DNA of 64,000 nt from Winogradskyella psychrotolerans (GTDB lineage: Bacteria > Bacteroidota > Bacteroidia > Flavobacteriales > Flavobacteriaceae). Under the pieces are notes generated by a model that was not told the DNA's origin, did no database searches, and was given only the letters and a program-made list of their open reading frames with translations. Both the position numbers and the translations under genes were made by a program. Below are positions 57,325-64,000 of this stretch, in pieces (the stretch's first letter is position 1; each line of letters begins with the position of its first letter). The DNA is taken from the NCBI RefSeq assembly GCF_018860545.1, contig NZ_JAHKPN010000052.1, positions 62,001-126,000 of the forward strand. The letters are read 5' to 3'.

Positions 57325-57364
57325 GTTCTGCTCTTTTTCATCTTAATTGTCTTTATTACTTAAA

Positions 57365-59686
57365 TCAATCTTCAGAATCCGTTCTATAGGGATAAGCTGG
57401 TAAATCTGTACCATTTACTAAATTCACTTTTGGTTTTCCTGAAAAGGCGTAACGTATGTATAGCGGTTTTTTTATTTCATTAGAATGTAAAACTACAGTC
57501 TGTCCTTTAATTTTTGCTTTGGCAGGTTTCCATTGCATAGTGTCGTCTGCAATCCAAAATCCTGTAGGTGATTTACCGTCTGTAGTTTTTAATCCTTCCG
57601 CATGATCATAACTTACTATCAATTTTCGATTACGTACTTCAACATTTTTCATTACCGGACCTTCTGCAACGATAGCTTCTCCTAAGGTTTCTTTAGCGGC
57701 TTCAAGTGCTAAACGTTTTCCAATAGGACGTTTGTCTTTTGGGTGAATATTTTTTAAATCCCCCAAATCAATGGTATTGATGACATTTGTATGTGGAAGT
57801 TGCAATACTTTGAGTTGTGATTCTCGTATCCAAGCCCAAGATTCTTCTGTTGGGTCTTGTGCATCTATAATAGGCTTTTTTTCAGTTCCTTTTCCATAAC
57901 CAGGCAGCATAACGACCATAAAATGCATATCACCTTTATACCATTCTTTACGATAGCGTTTTATCCAAGCACTCATAATATCGCCATACTCTTTCATACC
58001 AGCTACTCTATGAAACCAATTGGCTTCTGTAACTTCAGGCACACCAGACATATATCTGGCATTACGCTCACCCTGATACCAAACCAATCCTCTGACGGCA
58101 AAAGGTGCCAAAGGTTTCATCATGGCGTTGTACAAAATATTAGGTTGTCTTCTTATAAAAACATCTTCTGCCTTTGTCCGCTTATCATGTTTTTCTACTA
58201 TCGATTTAATACGGTTTTGAGTCACTGTATCTTTATCAAAATCACGCATTATGGTTTTAAAATAATCGAATTCTTCAGTCATATCTCGTGGCATCCATGC
58301 CTCAATGGAAGAACTTCCCCAAGACGAATGAATAATACCGATAGGCACATTAATCATATCTTCCAAATAGTAGGCAAAGGCAAAAGCAACAGCGCTTACA
58401 GGTGTTTCTTTTGACCACGTCCCTTCAACCTCATCCTTTTCTGTTAATGAAACCGTCCTAGTGACTTCAAAACGTCGTATGTTTTTTGCTTTATCTACTA
58501 AAGCCTGAATATCTGGAACCGCCTTAACATTCATTTGCATATTCGACTGGCCTGAACAAATCCAAACTTCGCCCACTAAAACATCAGAAATAACAAGGTC
58601 TTTTTTCCCACTTACAATTAAATCGCTGCCTGTTTTTGCAGTTTTTAAGGTATCTAATTGAATTTTCCATTTACCGAATACATCTGCGGTTGTCGTCTTT
58701 TGTTGTCCAGCAAATGAAACTGAAACTTCCTGACCAGCATCAGCCGTTCCCCAAATGGGCACTTGCATATCACGTTGTAACACCATGTGATTACCAAAAA
58801 CAGGTGATAATTTTACTTCTGAATTCATAAACCTAGCTTTTAAAAACGCATAGCTTTTCTCCATTAATTCGGTATAGACGATTTTATCAGCTTTTTCACC
58901 ACGGAAAAATGAGCCATTAAAAAAGCCATGCCCTTTTCCTTCATAAGATTCTAACTGGCAAACATTTACTGCTTCATTCATTAATACATGGAAACGTTCG
59001 GCATTTTCATAAGGCACTGTTTTATCCGCTTTTCCGTGAAAAATCAACGTAGGAACAACACCTTTATTAATATGATGATTGGGTGAAATATCCGTTTTAT
59101 GGTCCTCACCTACTTTCTCCATTCCATAGCCTTTTTCAGTTGTATCGAGAACTGGATTATACAGTATCATTGCATTCGGTTTAGAACTGACGGACAAATC
59201 CTCTCCTGCTTCTTCATAACCTTCAATAACACCTGTACACAACGCAATATGTCCGCCTGCAGAACCACCTGAAGCCACTATTTGATTAGGGTTAATTCCT
59301 AATTCTTTAGCATGTTGACGTACCCATCTAATTGCCGATTTTGCATCAGTCACTGCATCAAAAGGTGTTGTGCCATGCTTTTTATTAACTCTATATTCTG
59401 CTGAAATGGCAACAATTCCCTTTTGAGCAAAAAAACGAGATTGCTCATAAAACTGTTTAGCTGTGCCACTTGACCAACCACCACCAAAGAAAAATACGAT
59501 AACTGGAACTTTATCTGTGACTTGATATTCTTTTGGATTGAAAATATGAAGCGACAATGCTGTATTATCCACAGTTTTGTACACTAAAGAAGTATCTGGT
59601 GTTATTGTATTTTTAACTACAACGGATTCTGCATGAGTTATCATAGTTGAAACCAATAGAACTAATGTAGTAAGTAATAATTTCAT
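57365..59686 (-). CDS. Double esterase: alpha/beta-hydrolase fused to SGNH sialate O-acetylesterase-like domain
   Basis: The 773-residue exported protein (signal to about residue 19) joins two esterases. The first (about 35-290) has oxyanion GGGWSSG (68-74), nucleophile GGSAGG (Ser142), Asp221 (HGKADKTVP) and His253 (GKGHGFF), as in carbohydrate-active BD-FAE-type esterases. The second (about 294-770) has WGTADAGQEVSVSFAGQ, GQSNM (Ser381), WYQGERNA (about 555) and a DxxH-type DLGDLKNIHP: the SASA/DUF303 sialate 9-O-acetylesterase family. They would remove acyl groups from a polysaccharide. It sits in the sulfatase locus. Confidence 0.92.
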   Translation of the reverse strand: MKLLLTTLVLLVSTMITHAESVVVKNTITPDTSLVYKTVDNTALSLHIFNPKEYQVTDKVPVIVFFFGGGWSSGTAKQFYEQSRFFAQKGIVAISAEYRVNKKHGTTPFDAVTDAKSAIRWVRQHAKELGINPNQIVASGGSAGGHIALCTGVIEGYEEAGEDLSVSSKPNAMILYNPVLDTTEKGYGMEKVGEDHKTDISPNHHINKGVVPTLIFHGKADKTVPYENAERFHVLMNEAVNVCQLESYEGKGHGFFNGSFFRGEKADKIVYTELMEKSYAFLKARFMNSEVKLSPVFGNHMVLQRDMQVPIWGTADAGQEVSVSFAGQQKTTTADVFGKWKIQLDTLKTAKTGSDLIVSGKKDLVISDVLVGEVWICSGQSNMQMNVKAVPDIQALVDKAKNIRRFEVTRTVSLTEKDEVEGTWSKETPVSAVAFAFAYYLEDMINVPIGIIHSSWGSSSIEAWMPRDMTEEFDYFKTIMRDFDKDTVTQNRIKSIVEKHDKRTKAEDVFIRRQPNILYNAMMKPLAPFAVRGLVWYQGERNARYMSGVPEVTEANWFHRVAGMKEYGDIMSAWIKRYRKEWYKGDMHFMVVMLPGYGKGTEKKPIIDAQDPTEESWAWIRESQLKVLQLPHTNVINTIDLGDLKNIHPKDKRPIGKRLALEAAKETLGEAIVAEGPVMKNVEVRNRKLIVSYDHAEGLKTTDGKSPTGFWIADDTMQWKPAKAKIKGQTVVLHSNEIKKPLYIRYAFSGKPKVNLVNGTDLPAYPYRTDSED

Positions 59687-59763
59687 GTTTTTTAATTATA
59701 TGTTTATCTTAAGTAAGTTGTGTTTAATTCTCTAAATAAGGAATTTTAATATTTTTAAGTTTT

Positions 59764-59779
59764 TGTAATTAATTACAAT
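59764..59779. promoter_or_regulatory. Perfect 16-bp palindrome between sulfatase and esterase genes
   Basis: TTGTAATTAATTACAA is a perfect palindrome, 78 bp before the esterase ATG and downstream of the sulfatase stop. It has operator-like symmetry but no regulator in the window is tied to it; low complexity may explain it. Confidence 0.35.
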
Positions 59780-59818
59780 ACCAATTATACACATCGAACT
59801 TGACAATTATGACGCTTA

Positions 59819-61378
59819 CTAATTTAGTATCGCTTCAATTTGCGTCCAACCTTCCATGCCTTCATTTTGCTGAATGGCTCCAGGCGTACTTCTACCATCC
59901 AAAATTATTTTTTTAAGAGCTGCTTTTAGTTCCGCAGCTATCTCTGGATGTTCATCGATTAGGTTTTTAGTTTCGCCTATATCGTCTTTCAAATTGTATA
60001 ATTGCATGGCTGGCAACTCTAATTTTTCTGCTCGTATACTCCTTAATGATGGATAACTCCAACCACCAGAACCTTCACATAAATTTAATTTCCATTCGCC
60101 TTTTCTTATTGCAAAAGCGCCATCAATAGAATGATGAACCGTATATTCCCTAATATCCGAACCGTTTTCATTATTAAAGAGTGGAAACATACTATAACTA
60201 TCCTCGGCTTCGGTATCCTTAATTTTATATCCTGCTATTTCGGCACAGGTAGCAAAAAAATCTGTTGTACAAATTGTTTTATCTGAACTTAAATTTTTCA
60301 ACGCCTTTCTTGGCCATTCTACCACAAATGGCACACGATGACCACCTTCATAGATATCAGCTTTCGCACCACGAAACACATAACTAGGATTATGTTTTAC
60401 ATTAGCAAGCTCGTCAAAATTAGCTCTTGGTGAACACCCATTATCACTTGTAAAAACCAAAAGTGTATTTTCTGAAATACCTTGTTTTTTAAGAACTTCT
60501 CTAATTTGACCCACGACATCATCAACCTGCATCACAAAATCCCCATACATATTGGTATTACTTCTGCCCATAAATTCCGTAGTTGGTAAAATTGGCGTGT
60601 GTGGTGCTGGCAAAGGGAAGTATAAAAAGAAAGGGGTTTCTTTTTTGGAATTTTCAGTAATATAATCAACAGCTTTATCTGTTAAGTCTTGCAATACAGT
60701 TGCATGAACAAAATCATCAGAGGTCAATCCTTCTCTCCAAAAGCCTTTTCTATCGCGTGAAATTGTAGTTTTGGTAGGCACCATTGTCGGCATATCATTT
60801 TCAACATACACATAAGGTGGCATATCCAACGAGCCACAAAAACCATAAGAATAATCAAATCCGTGGGTTGATGGTCCGTTTTTAATTGGTGCACTAAAGT
60901 CTATTTCGGCTTTTGCTTTGTAACTATCAAGGTTCATTTCTTCGTTCTCATTTGTAATTTTCCAATCCCAACCCAAATGCCATTTTCCAACATAAGCCGT
61001 GTTATATCCTTGACTCTTTAACATATCTGCAATGGTTGTACGATCTTGTTTTATTAGCGACGTTGACGTACCACTTAAAACACCATTTTTTAATGAGGTT
61101 CGCCAATTGTACCTTCCTGTTAAAATACCATAGCGTGTAGGTGTACAAACCGCTGATGATGTATGCGCATCGGTAAATTTAATCCCGTTAGACGCCATTT
61201 CATCAATATTTGGTGTTGGAATTTTTCCTTCCGGATTAAAAGCCTGTACATCTCCATAGCCTAAATCATCAGCTAAGATGTATATAATGTTTGGGTTTTG
61301 ATTTGCTCTATCTTTTTTTGATTGGCCTGTCATTAAAAAAGGTAACAGTAGAAATGCCACTAATATTTTTTTCTTCAT
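59819..61378 (-). CDS. Family S1 sulfatase, secreted
   Basis: The 519-residue protein has a signal peptide and the S1 sulfatase core. The metal site is ADDLGYGD (Asp37, Asp38), the formylglycine signature is SAVCTPTRYGILTGRY (Cys78) and the later GKWHLGWDW and TSDNGCSPRAN supply active-site residues. It cleaves sulfate esters, here presumably from a polysaccharide; the subfamily cannot be set by eye. Cys at 78 needs oxidation by a sulfatase-maturing enzyme not in the window. Confidence 0.95.
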   Translation of the reverse strand: MKKKILVAFLLLPFLMTGQSKKDRANQNPNIIYILADDLGYGDVQAFNPEGKIPTPNIDEMASNGIKFTDAHTSSAVCTPTRYGILTGRYNWRTSLKNGVLSGTSTSLIKQDRTTIADMLKSQGYNTAYVGKWHLGWDWKITNENEEMNLDSYKAKAEIDFSAPIKNGPSTHGFDYSYGFCGSLDMPPYVYVENDMPTMVPTKTTISRDRKGFWREGLTSDDFVHATVLQDLTDKAVDYITENSKKETPFFLYFPLPAPHTPILPTTEFMGRSNTNMYGDFVMQVDDVVGQIREVLKKQGISENTLLVFTSDNGCSPRANFDELANVKHNPSYVFRGAKADIYEGGHRVPFVVEWPRKALKNLSSDKTICTTDFFATCAEIAGYKIKDTEAEDSYSMFPLFNNENGSDIREYTVHHSIDGAFAIRKGEWKLNLCEGSGGWSYPSLRSIRAEKLELPAMQLYNLKDDIGETKNLIDEHPEIAAELKAALKKIILDGRSTPGAIQQNEGMEGWTQIEAILN

Positions 61379-61477
61379 CGGTTTTGTTTTTTAATATTTA
61401 TAATTTAGAACATCGTGAAATTTGAATCGAATATTTAAAAATCAACAATGATTATGATTTAAAATCCAATTGTTTCA

Positions 61478-61509
61478 GACCTGTCAGGTTTTGAAAACCT
61501 TACAGGTCT
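61478..61509. repeat. Palindromic repeat, AGACCTGTCAGGT family, copy 2
   Basis: AGACCTGTCAGGTTTT and AAAACCTTACAGGTCT form a near-perfect hairpin between the two sulfatase genes. The left arm equals that of the copy at 21101, 40 kb away. Confidence 0.75.
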
Positions 61510-61542
61510 TAATCTCATGATATTTTTATTTTCATTTCAGCT

Positions 61543-63141
61543 TCAATCATCTTTAATTTCGCTTCCCCACCAATCTTTATTGGGTTGATAATCTGGGCTT
61601 AACATTTGTTTTCTTTTAGCTTCCAATTTAGGCATCAGCTTCGTTGTATTGTTTTTTAAACGCTGATTCCATGCGGATTCATCCCAATCAGGATCTAATT
61701 CTGCGTATTCGGTATTCATAGACTCTAGCCAACTCATAAGTTCCTCTTTTAGGTCTTGGGTCTTTTCAGCGTTTTTATCTGCTAGATTATTGGTTTCGCC
61801 TAAATCAGCATTCAAATCATATAATTCTTGATGACTGTCCTCCCAGTAATGAATAAGTTTCCAGTTCTCTTTTCTTATTATGGAAACAGGTTCACCACCT
61901 TGATTTCCGTAGTGTGGATAATGCCAAAACAAAGGGCGTTCATCAATTTTATCGCCGTTTAAAAGTGGTTTCAAACTCACTCCATCTGTATGTTCTTGAG
62001 GTCTTAGCGGGATTTCGGCTAAATCTAAAAGCGTTGGAAATAAATCGGCACCAGATACTAGTACCTCAATCTCAGCACCATTTTGTTGTATCTCTGGCAC
62101 ATAAATAAAATAAGGAACACGTAAACCGCCTTCCCATTGATAGCCTTTTCCACCTCGAAGCGACAATTGATTGGTAGAATAATTATCGCCAGAAGTTACG
62201 CCTCCATTATCTGAGGTAAACACTACAATGGTATTTTTGTCTAGTCCAGTATCTTTAAGGGTTTGCATCACACTTCCTATGGCTTCGTCAACCTGCTCAA
62301 CTAAACCTGCATACACTGGATTATCTTGGTGTTTTCTTGCTGGTAATACACGTTCCATCTCAAAACCATTTTCAGCAATACCCATTTGTTCTGCTTTATC
62401 CCTATATTTTTTCCATTTGTCTTTTAAAGTTTGAATTGGTGCATGCACCGCATAAAAAGACAAGTATGCTAAAAAGGTGGTATCTTTGTTTTCTTCAATA
62501 AAATTAGATGTTTCTTTAGCCAACTTCATGGACAGTGATATCCCTTTTTCGGCTTCATGATCTTCCATCATCGGATTGTTAAATGGCGAAAAATAACCTC
62601 CTTTACCAGGTCCACCTTTTTCATAGCCACCCATGTTGATATCAAAACCATGATTGGTTGGTAACGAATGTTCTTTTTCACCACCTAAATGCCATTTTCC
62701 TGCAAAAAAAGTTCTGTATCCATTCTCTTTAAAAACCTCTGGTAAGGTTACATCACTGGTATCTAAATGATGTTTATACTCTGGTGGCAATAATTTGGTA
62801 TGTCTATTTTTCTTTTTCCAAGCTTGTCCAGATGGTGCGCCATCAAACTGCGTGATGCCATGCCTTGCCGTAAATTGTCCATTTAATAAACTTGCTCTCG
62901 ATGGACTACATACCGCACATGTGGCATAACCGTTTGTAAAAATAGTTCCTGAAGTGGCCAATGCATCAATGTTAGGTGTTTCATAATATTTACTTCCCAT
63001 CACACTTAAGTCTGCATAACCCAAATCGTCCACAACGACAAAAAGGATGTTTGGTTTTGTTGTCTGTGTTATATTGGTTGCGGAGTCGTTGGTTTTACAA
63101 GCCCCTAAAACGATTAAAAATATGAGGATACTTTTTTTCAT
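61543..63141 (-). CDS. Family S1 sulfatase, lipoprotein
   Basis: The 532-residue sulfatase has a lipoprotein signal (LGAC, Cys15), metal site VVDDLGYAD (Asp38, Asp39), formylglycine signature CAVCSPSRASLLNG (Cys78), GKWHLGGEKEHSLP and FTSDNGGVTSG. The lipid anchor suggests a surface or periplasmic role. Only about 25% of its sequence resembles the other sulfatase by eye, so the pair likely removes different sulfates. It begins five bases after the GH97 stop codon. Confidence 0.95.
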   Translation of the reverse strand: MKKSILIFLIVLGACKTNDSATNITQTTKPNILFVVVDDLGYADLSVMGSKYYETPNIDALATSGTIFTNGYATCAVCSPSRASLLNGQFTARHGITQFDGAPSGQAWKKKNRHTKLLPPEYKHHLDTSDVTLPEVFKENGYRTFFAGKWHLGGEKEHSLPTNHGFDINMGGYEKGGPGKGGYFSPFNNPMMEDHEAEKGISLSMKLAKETSNFIEENKDTTFLAYLSFYAVHAPIQTLKDKWKKYRDKAEQMGIAENGFEMERVLPARKHQDNPVYAGLVEQVDEAIGSVMQTLKDTGLDKNTIVVFTSDNGGVTSGDNYSTNQLSLRGGKGYQWEGGLRVPYFIYVPEIQQNGAEIEVLVSGADLFPTLLDLAEIPLRPQEHTDGVSLKPLLNGDKIDERPLFWHYPHYGNQGGEPVSIIRKENWKLIHYWEDSHQELYDLNADLGETNNLADKNAEKTQDLKEELMSWLESMNTEYAELDPDWDESAWNQRLKNNTTKLMPKLEAKRKQMLSPDYQPNKDWWGSEIKDD

Positions 63142-63145
63142 TATT

Positions 63146-64000
63146 TTACATTTTATCAGGTCTTATCCACATACAATGGCCACCACCTTCAACCATTTTA
63201 GCGTATACTACATCACCTTTTGTTGCCGTTGCTGTTCGTACTTTGTAAGCTTCAGGATTTGTTTTACTATTTGTGCTTTCAGCATCTTCGTAATAGGTGA
63301 TTTTGTAGGTTTTATTATCTTTTAAAAAGTCTAAAGCGATATCTAAAGTCCCTCCTTCAGCATGAACGGAACCAATAAACCACGCTTCCCCATATCTTCT
63401 CGCTGTAGAAACATATGCATCCATTTTGGCATGCAATACTTTACTCTCATCCCATTTTCCAGCAGGCATTTGTTTTATAAATTCAAATATATCTGATTTT
63501 GCTGCATAAGCTTCAGGTGCATCTGGAAGACAGACCAAGCCACTAAATACAATTAATGTTCTTGCCGCTTCTGCTGTTACTGTTGTAAGTAATGAATTTA
63601 ATTTTTTAGGCCCTTTTGCGCGTTTACCTGCATTGACACCTGATATATCAAAAATACCATTATTCATATCTAGAGGTCCTTGGATACCATTTATTAGTGC
63701 CATTCTTATAAAAGTTTTTGGCGTAAATGCACGTTTGGAATCTTGCTGGGCATGGCAAAATTCTTTAGTAATTGCGTTTGGAAACGTTCTAGAGATTCCT
63801 GTAAAAGGCACAGGACGATCATGAAAATCAATGAGTAAATGACTCTTAGCACTTAAGCGAATGGCATGTCTTGTAAATTCTACATTGTCGCGCATAAAAC
63901 CATATTTTACACCCTTCGCATGTAAAGACTTAAAATAAGGGAACAAAGCTTCATCTCCATAATCTCCTTTTTTTCTATCATAATACAAGAGTAGTGATAC
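63146..64000 (-). CDS. Glycoside hydrolase family 97, C-terminal part (cut by window edge)
   Basis: The frame is open to the right edge; 284 residues are visible. The segment LLIDFHDRPVPFTGISRTFP continues to NAITKEF, and INGIQGPLDMNNGIFD follows, which is the GH97 catalytic-barrel end. The C-terminal beta domain ends GGGHCMWIRP. GH97 enzymes (SusB and relatives) are alpha-glucosidases or alpha-galactosidases; the catalytic residues lie partly outside the window, so retaining or inverting type cannot be assigned. It heads the tight run of polysaccharide genes. Confidence 0.88.
   Translation of the reverse strand, partial: VSLLLYYDRKKGDYGDEALFPYFKSLHAKGVKYGFMRDNVEFTRHAIRLSAKSHLLIDFHDRPVPFTGISRTFPNAITKEFCHAQQDSKRAFTPKTFIRMALINGIQGPLDMNNGIFDISGVNAGKRAKGPKKLNSLLTTVTAEAARTLIVFSGLVCLPDAPEAYAAKSDIFEFIKQMPAGKWDESKVLHAKMDAYVSTARRYGEAWFIGSVHAEGGTLDIALDFLKDNKTYKITYYEDAESTNSKTNPEAYKVRTATATKGDVVYAKMVEGGGHCMWIRPDKM

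Noticed and set aside
57857-58414. 185-residue plus-strand frame
   Set aside because: It is antisense to the catalytic part of the esterase fusion, whose motifs are intact; no promoter or family signature is seen.

Overview
The window is chromosomal DNA from a marine-type member of the Bacteroidota, most probably family Flavobacteriaceae. The support is low G+C, Bacteroidota-type promoters (TTG, about 20 nt, TAnnTTTG), frequent TTG starts, the flavobacterial families seen here (CAL67264-type small membrane protein, DUF4159, DUF6786-type lipoprotein, a type IX secretion sorting-domain remnant) and a GH97/sulfatase/esterase polysaccharide-utilisation segment. I see no phage, IS element, plasmid function, rRNA operon or CRISPR array.

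Layout. 1-5495 (-): N-terminal 1831 residues of a giant secreted protein (leucine-rich repeats, then six choice-of-anchor-J-like modules separated by five FN3 domains), running off the left edge; next to it lies a decayed type IX sorting-domain fragment. 5849-14329: housekeeping enzymes (YheT-like hydrolase, CocE-type hydrolase, adenine deaminase, TilS, PabB) and a sigma-region-4-like orphan. 14610-20551 (+): aldose epimerase, a TraB/GumN-HEAT-like giant, a DEAD-box helicase. 20558-32140 (-): ten same-strand genes, mostly unrecognised, centred on an AAA+ ATPase, a long coiled-coil protein, a NudK-like Nudix hydrolase, a sulfotransferase and five membrane proteins; this is the best candidate for an undescribed system. 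32456-42180: small membrane proteins, EttA, a redox operon (FMN reductase, MarR, pirin) with a visible promoter and operator, acyl-CoA carboxylase, and a glycolytic cluster (pfkA, gapA, BadF-type sugar kinase, mgsA). 42311-54078: tamB divergent from tsaD, then PpiC-like isomerase, RsmE, DUF4159, SpoU methylase, AI-2E permease and a THUMP-like methyltransferase. 54119-55894: possible nuclease and a tRNA cluster (Ser, Pro, Arg, Gly, Tyr) ending in a chimeric tRNA pseudogene. 56023-64000 (-): five genes of a sulfated-polysaccharide locus (GH97, two sulfatases, a double-esterase fusion, DUF6786-type lipoprotein).

Working together: the right-end genes fit stepwise desulfation, deacylation and glycosidic cleavage of a decorated (probably algal) polysaccharide. 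The pfkA-gapA-kinase-mgsA group handles hexose flux with a methylglyoxal bypass. The FMN reductase-MarR-pirin operon looks self-regulated: a 37-bp palindrome covers the -33 element. Several families of long hairpin repeats sit between genes; these are dispersed palindromic elements of the kind common in flavobacteria.

Limits: all function calls come from reading motifs by eye; no database search was run. Start codons are uncertain for several genes, notably tamB, which has no in-frame ATG.
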